Shown piece after piece: positions 1-6,692 of a stretch of DNA of 11,492 bases; position 1 is the stretch's first letter; each line of letters begins with the position of its first letter. A program made the position numbers and the translations under genes. The stretch comes from Hyphomicrobiales bacterium. Its GTDB lineage: Bacteria > Pseudomonadota > Alphaproteobacteria > Rhizobiales > Aestuariivirgaceae. Below the pieces are notes generated by a model. The model made no database searches and had not been told where the DNA came from. It saw nothing but the letters and a program-made list of their open reading frames with translations. The stretch spans positions 1 to 11,492 of the forward strand of contig JAMOMM010000239.1 of assembly GCA_027067085.1 (NCBI GenBank), given 5' to 3'.

Positions 1-1
1 T

Positions 2-283
2 GGCTGCGTGTGTTTATCAACGCGCATTGAAGATGGTCGTTTGGTGTTTTGTTGTGATTTGGAGTATGGCAAGAATCGGTTTTCCAGCCAAAAATGTTTA
101 AAAAAACAAGACGAGTATAGAAATCACTGGAGCATGAGTTTGATTGCCAAATTGGTGGAAAAGCATGGAGGCATTTTGAAGCTTAAACCCAATACTTTAA
201 ATGGTTGTTGCGGTTGGACCGCTCAATTGCCTAAACATCGTGTTCGGAGGATAAAACACAGAGTTGTTGATGCAGAAAGCTAA
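2..283 (+). CDS. Partial, degenerate histidine-kinase-like C-terminus (5' end outside window)
   Basis: The frame is open to the left edge, so this is the last ~93 codons of a longer frame; a GTG at 8 is only an internal valine candidate. The pattern resembles the end of a HATPase_c domain: a strand like IEDGRLVF, then a helix 'SLIAKLVEKHGGILKL', then a final strand ending 'WTAQLP'. In sensor kinases these correspond to the strand before the G1 box, the helix after the G2 box ('GLGLSLV...HGG') and the last strand. The G1 glycines (DxGxG) read 'DLEYGK' and the G2 box (GLGLS) reads 'WSMSLI', so ATP binding as in normal kinases is unlikely. It could be a pseudokinase, a decaying gene that is still open, or a chance resemblance. 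It ends only 10 bp from the convergent SGNH gene. The family call is inference from a short match. Confidence 0.45.
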   Translation, partial: GCVCLSTRIEDGRLVFCCDLEYGKNRFSSQKCLKKQDEYRNHWSMSLIAKLVEKHGGILKLKPNTLNGCCGWTAQLPKHRVRRIKHRVVDAES

Positions 284-293
284 GAGTAGGAGC

Positions 294-1427
294 TTACTTT
301 TCAGGTAAGGAAAAATCATCCACTCGGTTGGTTTGGCCAGCAGCAGTTGGCCAGTTTCCTTGTGAATACAGGCTGTAAGCTGGGCTGTTTGGTTTTGCTT
401 GGTTCTTTAAACTTTGCAGAACCAAATCAGATGAAATCGATGTTGAAGTGTTTTTAGATGGAGAGCTTGAGCCAAATGAAGGAACTTGGCTTGGCGCTAC
501 AGCTACAACTGGACTGTTGGCGGAAGGCAAGTTTTCTGGTTCGATGATAACGGTTTTTCCTTGCGGAGTTGGCCCAGAAAAAATTGGCCCGTCATAGGGG
601 GCGGCCCCTGTGAATTGGCGTTGGGCTGCTTTGTTGTGTGCTGGCACAGGGAATGCGGCAACGGGGAGATCTCCATCGGCGATCTCAATGTCTCGATTGA
701 TTTGAGCTAAAACAATACTGGCCAGTTTATTGTTACCAGCTTTAATAAAGCGAATGCCGTTTCGTGAGCGCAAGCGAATAAGGTTGCCGTAAATGTCTGC
801 ACCTCGGTCGGTATAAGAGCCGTCTGATGCTGTAAACTTTTCGCGAATCTTTACAAACCGAATGCCAGCCTTTTCAGCTTCTTCTTGTTGAATTTTGGCG
901 ATTATTTTCAGTTTCGCGTCTAAGTCAAGGCGTGCTACTGGCGGTGTTTCTACCCAGTAAACTGCGATGTTTTCTTGTTTGAATTGGGTCATCATGGTTT
1001 CAACGGATGATCTATAGACGTTTTGCCATTCAGGTGTATTGAACACTAAATACTCATTGTTACTGCGAATAGCTTGGCCATCATTGATACCAAGCATGAC
1101 AATGGCGATGTCGATATTACGGCCTTCTAAAGTGCGAGGAAGGCGTGTTTGCCAATTATAAATTTGTGGGCGAGCAAAGCCTGAACCTTCGCGGTAACGA
1201 CCGTTTATACGTAATCGTGGGTGTCCTTTTGCAATTCGCACAGTGCCAGCCCACAGGCCGCCTGCCATTGCATCACCAAAAATAAAAAGTTTATATTGGT
1301 CACGGCCCTGACCAAGGTATCCAAGGTTTTTTGGTTGGGCAGCAACAGGGGTTGATAGGTTTGCTTGAATGGCAAAACAAATCAATAAAGCTAAACTGGC
1401 TAAGTAACGAAATAAGTGTTTTTGCAT
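294..1427 (-). CDS. Secreted SGNH-hydrolase-like protein (DUF459 type), catalytic triad substituted
   Basis: A 377-residue protein. Translation from ATG at 1427 gives a clean signal peptide (hydrophobic residues 9-24, cleavage after 'PVAA' near residue 30), so I prefer this to the longer frame starting at 1514, which runs into the upstream gene. The SGNH fold is recognisable: block I 'FIFGDAMAGG' (residues 48-57), block II glycine in 'EGSGFAR' (G83), block III 'MLGIND' (G113, N115, D116), and block V 'NGIRFIKAGNNKLA' (223-236). Family enzymes use Ser in GDS and Asp/His in DxxH; here these are Ala53, Asn223 and Arg226. The oxyanion-hole positions G83 and N115 remain. Residues ~245-377 are a Pro/Ser/Ala-rich tail. 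The start follows the transglycosylase stop by one base with no good ribosome site, which suggests translational coupling. The role is probably periplasmic, perhaps binding a glycan or peptidoglycan rather than hydrolysing an ester; this is inference. Confidence 0.85.
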   Translation of the reverse strand: MQKHLFRYLASLALLICFAIQANLSTPVAAQPKNLGYLGQGRDQYKLFIFGDAMAGGLWAGTVRIAKGHPRLRINGRYREGSGFARPQIYNWQTRLPRTLEGRNIDIAIVMLGINDGQAIRSNNEYLVFNTPEWQNVYRSSVETMMTQFKQENIAVYWVETPPVARLDLDAKLKIIAKIQQEEAEKAGIRFVKIREKFTASDGSYTDRGADIYGNLIRLRSRNGIRFIKAGNNKLASIVLAQINRDIEIADGDLPVAAFPVPAHNKAAQRQFTGAAPYDGPIFSGPTPQGKTVIIEPENLPSANSPVVAVAPSQVPSFGSSSPSKNTSTSISSDLVLQSLKNQAKPNSPAYSLYSQGNWPTAAGQTNRVDDFSLPEK

Positions 1428-1428
1428 A

Positions 1429-2688
1429 TTAGTTATTTGATCGTAAGCGAGTAAGGAGGCCATGATTAGCATATCCATCGCCAATAAGCCCGATACTTTT
1501 TTGATACGCGGCAATTGCGGCTAAAGTTTTACCACCAATGCGCCCGTCTGTGCCGCCTGTATTAAACCCGCGCTTGGTTAAGAGTTTTTGTAGCTCTTGA
1601 CGTTGTGCGCGATTAAAGGGTTTGTCCTTCACGGGCCAAGCCGTTTTAAAACGGCCCCGACCTGCAATTCTGTCAGCCAAATGGCCAACAGCTAAGGCGT
1701 AGGAGTGGGATTTATTATAAGCCAAAATGGCTTTGTAGTTATCAGTAATCAAAAATGCAGGACCCTTGGAACCTGCTGGAATAATCAGGCGAGTGATTTC
1801 ATTAAAGCCGCCAAAGTTTTTGAAACTTGCGGGCTTGATGCCAAGTTGGACCCATTTGTTAACCGTTCGAGAGCCAGATTTTCCTGCGGTTGAATAATCA
1901 AATTTTGCGGGCAGTTTTACTTCCCAACCCCATGGCCGATTGGCTCGCCAGCCTGCTTTTCTTAAATAATTGGCTGTTGAGGCAAGAGCATCTTCGACCG
2001 AGTTCCAGATGTCGCGTTTTCCATCGCCAGTCCAATCAACAGCATGGGCGTTGTAGGTGGTGGGAATAAACTGAGTGTGGCCCATGGCACCCGCCCAAGA
2101 GCCTGTAAACTGCTTGGGGTTAATGTCTCCGTTTTGTAGGATTTTAAACGCTGCCAGCATTTGGCTGCGCCCGAACCTTTTTCGGCGGCCTTCAAACCCC
2201 ATGGTTGCGAGTGATCGAATGACACTCATATTGCCTTTGAAGCTGCCAAAATTACTTTCCATTCCCCAAATACTTAAAAGGATGTGGCGATCAACACCAT
2301 AGCGTTGTTGGATGGCTGCAAGAGACTTTGCGTGCTGTTTCTTTTTTGCACGGCCAGTAGAAATTCGCTGAGCGCTGACACGTTTTTCCAAATAGTTCCA
2401 AATTTGGCTGTTAAATTCTGGCTGGTTGCCGAGTAATCTCAATACGCGTGGGTCTGCAGTCATGCCTTTGGTTACATTGTCATAAAGGCTAGCTGATACA
2501 CCGCTATTGACAGCGATGGAGCGAAACTGACGAATGTAACGTGAAAAACTGGCTGAACCTGTTGAAGTTGCAAAGTTATTGTCGTCTTTGGCGTTCTCGG
2601 CATATGCGGGAATGTCTTGAAATGTTAAGCCAAAAGAACATATTGCAGTGGCGATCAAGCGCCTGTTTGGAATTGTTTTGTCTATCAT
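1429..2688 (-). CDS. Lytic murein transglycosylase (MltB_2 type, SLT_2 plus peptidoglycan-binding domain)
   Basis: A 419-residue periplasmic enzyme that cleaves the MurNAc-GlcNAc bond of peptidoglycan with formation of 1,6-anhydro-MurNAc. It has a signal peptide (residues ~1-30, cleavage near 'AYA|EN') with no lipobox, unlike E. coli MltB. The catalytic domain spans ~45-340: the catalytic glutamate is E144 in 'WGMESNFG', followed by 'WAGAMGHTQFIPTTY' (198-212; the usual Gln in GQTQ is His) and an EF-hand-like loop 'DWTGDGKRDIW' (218-228) matching the calcium site of Slt35. A C-terminal PG_binding_1 domain covers ~355-415 ('FNRAQRQELQKLL...GGKTLAAIAAYQ'). Length and domain order fit the alphaproteobacterial MltB_2 family. 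No clear Shine-Dalgarno precedes the ATG at 2688. It is the first gene of a two-gene unit with the SGNH protein and diverges from galU. Confidence 0.93.
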   Translation of the reverse strand: MIDKTIPNRRLIATAICSFGLTFQDIPAYAENAKDDNNFATSTGSASFSRYIRQFRSIAVNSGVSASLYDNVTKGMTADPRVLRLLGNQPEFNSQIWNYLEKRVSAQRISTGRAKKKQHAKSLAAIQQRYGVDRHILLSIWGMESNFGSFKGNMSVIRSLATMGFEGRRKRFGRSQMLAAFKILQNGDINPKQFTGSWAGAMGHTQFIPTTYNAHAVDWTGDGKRDIWNSVEDALASTANYLRKAGWRANRPWGWEVKLPAKFDYSTAGKSGSRTVNKWVQLGIKPASFKNFGGFNEITRLIIPAGSKGPAFLITDNYKAILAYNKSHSYALAVGHLADRIAGRGRFKTAWPVKDKPFNRAQRQELQKLLTKRGFNTGGTDGRIGGKTLAAIAAYQKSIGLIGDGYANHGLLTRLRSNN

Positions 2689-2720
2689 AGGATGATAATT
2701 TCAGTACCTACCGTGATTTG

Positions 2721-2735
2721 GCAAGAGAAACTTGC
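2721..2735. repeat. Small dyad between mltB-type gene and galU
   Basis: GCAAG and CTTGC flank AGAAA in the 117-bp divergent gap (2689-2805). A 5-bp stem is short and could be chance. It sits where an operator for either divergent gene would lie. I see no convincing -35/-10 pair for either gene here. Confidence 0.2.
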
Positions 2736-2805
2736 GAATTCTTAACCCATCTGATGTAAGGCTGGAGACTTATGGGATAGATAAAAACTTAAAATGTGGG
2801 GCACA

Positions 2806-3690
2806 ATGGCATCTTTTAGTAAAATCAGAAAAGCAGTATTTCCTGTCGCGGGACTTGGAACACGGTTTCTTCCAGCAACAAAATCAGTTCCCAAAGAGAT
2901 GCTGACTATTGTTGATCGCCCTGTTATTCAAGTTGCAGTTGATGAAGCAAAAGCGGCTGGTATTGAGCACTTTATTTTTGTGACAGGTCGCAATAAAGGT
3001 GTGATTGAGGACCATTTTGATAAGCAGTTCGAGTTAGAAGAAACCTTGCGGGCGCGTGGTAAGTTTGATGCTCTAGAAAAGCTGCGCAAAGATTTGCCTG
3101 CGGCAGGTCAAACAAGCTTTACTCGCCAACAAGAACCACTCGGTCTTGGTCATGCCGTTTGGTGCGCGCGTGAATTGGTTGGCGGGGAACCTTTTGCCTT
3201 GGTGTTACCTGATATGTTGATGCAGGCAGATCCTGGTTGTTTGTCTCAAATGATTACAGCCTATGAAAAGCATGGCGGCAATGTTGTGGCGGTTGAAGAA
3301 GTGCCAAAAGAAGATGTTTCTAGTTATGGTGTCGTTGGATGTGCCAACAAAACGGGCGATACGTTTGAGATTACTCAAATGGTTGAAAAACCTGCGATAG
3401 AAGATGCGCCGTCAAATTTAATCATTTCTGGCCGTTATATTTTGCAGCCTGAAATTTTTGATGAAATTGCTAAACAAAACCCGGGCGCAGGTGGTGAGAT
3501 TCAAATTACTGACGCGATGATTTCGTTGATGAATGTACAGCAGTTTTTCGGCTGTCAGTTTAGTGGCACCACATATGACTGTGGTTCGAAAATTGGATTT
3601 TTAGCTGCAAATGTTGCTTATGGCCTCAAAAGCGAAGAACTGGGCGAAGAATTTCGCCTCGTGTTGAACGAAATTCTCAATAAAAAATAG
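2806..3690 (+). CDS. galU: UTP--glucose-1-phosphate uridylyltransferase
   Basis: A cytosolic enzyme making UDP-glucose from UTP and glucose-1-phosphate, the glucosyl (and via epimerase or dehydrogenase, galactosyl and glucuronosyl) donor for surface polysaccharides. The product is 294 residues, normal for bacterial GalU. It shows the nucleotide-binding motif 'FPVAGLGTRFLPATK' (residues 12-26, with K26), 'LVLPDM' with a metal-site aspartate D136, the sugar-phosphate motif 'VEKP' (193-196), and the family C-terminal signature 'YDCGSKIGFLAANVAYGL'. I chose ATG 2806 because homologues have only a few residues before 'KIRKAVFP'. ATG 2794 adds four residues (MWGT) and cannot be excluded. GGGG lies four bases before the ATG at 2806, an uncomfortably short spacing. 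The gene is monocistronic and converges on the beta-barrel gene 49 bp away. In rhizobia the orthologue is often called exoN or galU. Confidence 0.95.
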   Translation: MASFSKIRKAVFPVAGLGTRFLPATKSVPKEMLTIVDRPVIQVAVDEAKAAGIEHFIFVTGRNKGVIEDHFDKQFELEETLRARGKFDALEKLRKDLPAAGQTSFTRQQEPLGLGHAVWCARELVGGEPFALVLPDMLMQADPGCLSQMITAYEKHGGNVVAVEEVPKEDVSSYGVVGCANKTGDTFEITQMVEKPAIEDAPSNLIISGRYILQPEIFDEIAKQNPGAGGEIQITDAMISLMNVQQFFGCQFSGTTYDCGSKIGFLAANVAYGLKSEELGEEFRLVLNEILNKK

Positions 3691-3739
3691 ACCTTTCAAA
3701 GGGTGTTTTTAAACGATCTATTGGAAGCTCTTGTTTGAT

Positions 3740-5143
3740 TTACAAGCGGAAGCGGAAGCCCGTTGTTATGCGATTTTCTGTAAAATCGCTGCCAGCGGTG
3801 CCTGAATCAAAATAGGTGAATTGATAATTTGCCGTCCACTCAATTTTGCGGCTCAGGGCATAGGAGATGCCTGTTTGAATGGTGTAGAGAATATCGTCAT
3901 TGTTGGTGCCGACAAAGTCATCGTAGTTTAGGCCAAGATTGAGAGTTCCAGTGATATTTTCTCTATAACGGTGGGTTACATCGAGTGCAAGATCGTAGTT
4001 GCGCGTGCCAGAAATCCCCGCGGTAGAGCTTTCTTCAATACTGGTTGAAGACACAAATGAAACCGTGGTTAAATCGCTTGGGCGCCAGTTTAATGTAGCG
4101 TTGATACCGAATGCGTTGATGTTTGAAAGAGTTGGATCTTTAAAATTGCGGTGCTCATAGGTGGCGGCAATCTCACCGTCCCAAATTGGCGAGAGATTAA
4201 AGCCTAAGCCCAATTGCGAATTAAAGCCTTGAGAACTTCTACGCAGGCCATTGCGATCAAACTTGCGTTTGTGAAAGCGCGGGGTGTATCCAATTTCTGC
4301 AAAAGGGGTAATGGTTGGTGAAATTTCATAACCAAGGCGAAATTTTATGTTTGGTTCAACATACTCGCGGTCGTCATTGTTTTCAAACCCGCCGCCCGAC
4401 AATTCGACCTTTTCAAATGCTTGCCATGTTGCACCGGTTGATAGGGTGGCGACAAGGCGGTTTAAACGGTGTGTGAGGGCGGTGTTAAATGAAACCTCGT
4501 GGTCTCGTCTGTTACCAATGGCAGTGCCAGGCACTTCTGATGATGCAGATGATGTTTCAGAAAGCGTGTAACTTGCGGTTGTTAAAAGGTTTGTATTGCG
4601 GCGAATGTCTAACCGAAAGGCACCCTCAGCCGCGAATGTATTTGAATTGGCATCTGTGGATTTTGCATAAAACAAGTGGTCGCTTGATGCGTTGAAGGTG
4701 TAAGAATGGCGTAACCAATCGCTCTCAATACGAATTGACGGGGCAATTTGTAAGCCGATGTCTTTTACTTTGCCTGAATTGTCAGAGCGAGCGTTATCTG
4801 AAAACACACTCGAAACGTTTAAAACAGGAAATATCCGAAAGCTACCTGCTTTAATTCCCAAGGGGGCGTAAGGGTCTGTCTCGCGCTGTCTTCTTACTGG
4901 CGGGGGTGGTGGCGGTATTTGTTGAGGTTGGGTAGATAACAAGCGAATGGGTTGGGGCGCGTTGGTGCGTACTGTTGTGGCTGTCTGGTTGTTTGCGTTC
5001 GTTTGCTGGTTGTTTTGCGTGTTGCTAACATCAAGAGCTGGGCGTAAAACTGAGGCTTGTTGGGCATTTGCGACGGCAAAACCTGTGAGCACCAACAATG
5101 AGCTTGTGATCGCAATGTGCGAATGTTTTTTATTAAAACTCAT
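3740..5143 (-). CDS. Outer membrane beta-barrel protein (BBP2-like)
   Basis: A 467-residue predicted outer-membrane barrel. ATG 5143 gives a good signal peptide (hydrophobic core ~10-24, 'ANA|QQ' cleavage after residue 27), so I chose it over the TTG 33 bases upstream. After cleavage comes an Asn/Gln/Thr-rich stretch (~40-60) and a proline run (P77-P82), probably a periplasmic linker. From 'DPYAPLGIKAGSFRIFPVLNVSSVFSDNAR' on, the protein is alternating polar/hydrophobic strands rich in Arg, Asn, Phe and Tyr ('RLGYEISPTITPFAEIGY', 'LNWRPSDLTTVSFVSS', 'ITTGFRFRL'). This pattern matches the 'putative beta-barrel porin 2' family of alphaproteobacteria; I infer that assignment from composition and the 'PLGI.AGSF...P' opening. 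The last residue is Leu rather than the usual Phe or Trp of the BAM signal. The substrate is unknown. Its neighbours galU and kdsD suggest an envelope or polysaccharide context but prove no link. Confidence 0.8.
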   Translation of the reverse strand: MSFNKKHSHIAITSSLLVLTGFAVANAQQASVLRPALDVSNTQNNQQTNANNQTATTVRTNAPQPIRLLSTQPQQIPPPPPPVRRQRETDPYAPLGIKAGSFRIFPVLNVSSVFSDNARSDNSGKVKDIGLQIAPSIRIESDWLRHSYTFNASSDHLFYAKSTDANSNTFAAEGAFRLDIRRNTNLLTTASYTLSETSSASSEVPGTAIGNRRDHEVSFNTALTHRLNRLVATLSTGATWQAFEKVELSGGGFENNDDREYVEPNIKFRLGYEISPTITPFAEIGYTPRFHKRKFDRNGLRRSSQGFNSQLGLGFNLSPIWDGEIAATYEHRNFKDPTLSNINAFGINATLNWRPSDLTTVSFVSSTSIEESSTAGISGTRNYDLALDVTHRYRENITGTLNLGLNYDDFVGTNNDDILYTIQTGISYALSRKIEWTANYQFTYFDSGTAGSDFTENRITTGFRFRL

Positions 5144-5214
5144 GAGAGCTGAAACGCCTGAACCGAAAACCAACAAAATATCAGGTCAGACTAGCCAATT
5201 TATGGTTAACAGCT

Positions 5215-5242
5215 GGTATATTTTACAGATGATGTTTATCAA
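5215..5242 (-). promoter_or_regulatory. Candidate sigma-70 promoter for the beta-barrel gene
   Basis: On the minus strand TTGATA (5242-5237) and TATACC (5220-5215) are separated by 16 bp. The -35 matches TTGACA at five of six positions, while the -10 matches TATAAT only at TATA. Transcription would start near 5208, leaving a leader of about 65 bases before the ATG at 5143. No other pair in the gap is better for this gene. Confidence 0.35.
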
Positions 5243-5264
5243 AAAGGTATCGGCATAATTTGGC

Positions 5265-5270
5265 TATAAT
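5265..5270 (+). promoter_or_regulatory. Candidate -10 element for kdsD
   Basis: A perfect TATAAT lies 69 bp before the kdsD ATG, with no recognisable -35 at 16-18 bp spacing. It sits beside an AATTTGGCT motif that recurs in this gap. The region is AT-rich, so a chance match is possible. Confidence 0.3.
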
Positions 5271-5339
5271 TATGAGGTTAAGGTTTTTTTTAAATTGGCT
5301 GGGGTTGGCCAAGGCGACTGACGGGGGTATAGTCAATAA

Positions 5340-6338
5340 ATGTCACAAATTATCGAAAAATTAGAAGGTGGTCCAGAATCGTATCTGGAATCTGCACGTC
5401 GTACTTTAAGCAAAGAGCTATTAGGCCTAGAACTCATTATTGCTTCGTTGGATGATGGGTTTGGTAAATCCTTTGTTGAAGCTGTTGAGTTGATTAAAAA
5501 AGTTGAAGGCCGGGTTATTTTGGCTGGTGTTGGCAAGTCAGGCCATATTGGCCGTAAGATTGCTGCAACGATGGCCTCAACAGGTACACCAGCGCAATTT
5601 GTTCATGCCACAGAGGCCAGTCATGGCGACCTTGGTATGGTGGAGAAAAAAGACCTGATTATCATGTTGTCGTATTCTGGTGAAACGGCTGAATTGAAAG
5701 ATATGCTGGCGTATTCACGCCGCTTTGATGTGCCGTTGATTGCGATTACGTCAAAAGCTGACAGTACACTGGGAAAAACATCTGATGTTGCGCTTTGTAT
5801 GCCAAAGGCGGGTGAGGCGTGCCCACGTGGCTTAGCCCCGACAACTTCAACCACCATGCAGTTGGCTATTGGTGATGCGTTGGCGATTGCGTTGTTGGAA
5901 GACAAAGGTTTTACAGCATCAGATTTTCGGCTCTATCACCCTGGTGGGAAACTGGGCGCGGCGCTTTCCCATGTTAGTGATGCGATGCATGATGGCGATG
6001 CTGTTCCCATTGTCAATCTTGACACGGTTATGTCTGAAGCGCTCATTAACATGTCGGCAAAATCATTTGGTTGTGTTGGTGTAATTGACGATGATGGAAA
6101 ATTAGTCGGTGTCGTTACCGATGGAGATTTGCGCCGTCACATGGATAGTGGGCTATTAGAAAAATCTGTTGTTGATGTTATGAGCTGTGATCCTGAAACA
6201 GTTAACCCACAAACACCAGCTTCAAATGCTCTGGAAATATTGAATGCAAACAGCATTACCAGTTTATTTGTTGTTGAAAATGGGATGCCAATGGGCATTG
6301 TTCATATCCACGATTTGTTGCGGCTTGGCGTTAAGTAG
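5340..6338 (+). CDS. kdsD: Arabinose-5-phosphate isomerase (KdsD/KpsF/GutQ family)
   Basis: A cytosolic enzyme interconverting ribulose-5-phosphate and arabinose-5-phosphate, the first step toward KDO for lipopolysaccharide. The 332-residue product has an N-terminal SIS domain (~45-185) and two C-terminal CBS repeats (~215-330). The four catalytic residues of E. coli KdsD (K59, E111, E152, H193) align at a constant offset of seven: K66 in 'GVGKSGHIG', E118 in 'SGETAE', E159 in 'GEACPRGLAPTTS', and H200 in 'YHPGGKLG'. It should therefore be active. ATG 5340 is chosen because family members start close to this point. A G-rich run (5323-5327) lies 12 bases upstream and is a weak ribosome site. 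The gene is transcribed alone. A decayed P450 frame begins immediately at its 3' end. kpsF is an alternative name, but with no capsule locus in the window kdsD is preferred. Confidence 0.95.
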   Translation: MSQIIEKLEGGPESYLESARRTLSKELLGLELIIASLDDGFGKSFVEAVELIKKVEGRVILAGVGKSGHIGRKIAATMASTGTPAQFVHATEASHGDLGMVEKKDLIIMLSYSGETAELKDMLAYSRRFDVPLIAITSKADSTLGKTSDVALCMPKAGEACPRGLAPTTSTTMQLAIGDALAIALLEDKGFTASDFRLYHPGGKLGAALSHVSDAMHDGDAVPIVNLDTVMSEALINMSAKSFGCVGVIDDDGKLVGVVTDGDLRRHMDSGLLEKSVVDVMSCDPETVNPQTPASNALEILNANSITSLFVVENGMPMGIVHIHDLLRLGVK

Positions 6339-6640
6339 ATCGGTTGAAATTATTTGATACGACGCGTCATTTTGATAATCGGTAGTTTTAATAATGGCGC
6401 AAAAAAAATATACGGTGGGTATTTTACCTGCAGGGGTTTGATTCACGCGGCGTTAAAACCTGTTACAACGCCACGGCCCATGAGGCACAACAAGAGGCGG
6501 TGTTGATTTTGGCGACTGTGCTGCAAAACTACAACGTAAAACCCCACCATACTCATATTCCAGAGCTGGTGGAGCAGTTAACGCTTCGATCACGCAATGG
6601 CTGCGATTGTTTATTGAACCGCGAGTGCGTTAGATCAACT
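6338..6640 (+). pseudogene. Cytochrome P450 C-terminal remnant, broken by stops
   Basis: Translating in one frame from 6338 gives about 100 codons that follow the P450 C-terminus from the meander to the end. 'KLFDTTRHFDNR-stop-F' (6347-6388) parallels the usual 'RLWDxPDHFDPERF'. 'IRWVFYLQGFDSRGVKTCYNA' brackets the haem loop (family FGxGxRxCxG), with Cys at 6461-6463. 'QQEAVLILATVLQNY' (6488-6532) matches helix L. 'IPELVEQLTLRSRNG' (6557-6601) matches the final 'P.P..RLTLRP..G'. In-frame stops occur at 6383, 6389 and 6392. The haem loop is damaged: its glycines are out of register and about four residues are extra. The first ~350 codons of a P450 are absent, so nothing functional remains. The GTG-started frame from 6500 is the surviving open part of this relic, not a gene. 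The identification is by pattern recognition only. Confidence 0.65.
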
Positions 6641-6679
6641 TGCCTTCAAGTGGTATTACTTGAGATAGATAAGTTGATC
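6633..6679. repeat. Interrupted hairpin, possible terminator of the qmcA-nfeD unit
   Basis: GATCAACTT (6633-6641) pairs with AAGTTGATC (6671-6679), and inside it TCAAGT (6646-6651) pairs with ACTTGA (6658-6663) around the loop GGTATT. That gives 15 base pairs in two stems with an asymmetric internal loop. It lies 13 bp downstream of the nfeD stop on the minus strand. No T-run follows on either strand, so it is not a classical intrinsic terminator. Confidence 0.5.
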
Positions 6680-6692
6680 GGTGCTAGAGCCT

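Larger units (their letters stand above)
5193..5300. repeat. Distant inverted repeat AGCCAATTTA / TAAATTGGCT in divergent promoter region
   Basis: AGCCAATTTA at 5193-5202 and its exact reverse complement at 5291-5300 bracket both candidate promoters. A related AATTTGGCT lies at 5257-5265. Two arms 88 bp apart with a third half-copy between them would suit paired operator sites controlling the barrel gene and kdsD, but AT-rich ten-mers can recur by chance. Confidence 0.35.

Noticed and set aside
1428..1514. Longer N-terminus for the SGNH protein
   Set aside because: It would overlap the transglycosylase end by 86 bases and bury the clear signal peptide that begins at 1427.
3691..3713. Possible terminator after galU (CCTTTCAAAGGG followed by GTTTTT)
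   Set aside because: The only stem is about four base pairs with a three-base loop and the T-run is short; too weak to annotate.
4947..5258. Plus-strand open frame of 103 codons crossing the barrel gene start
   Set aside because: Antisense to the signal peptide and linker of the barrel protein; composition reflects the reverse strand and there is no family resemblance.
6394..6438. Short ATG peptide (14 residues) in the kdsD-nfeD gap
   Set aside because: No Shine-Dalgarno, very short, and it lies in another frame across the P450 relic.
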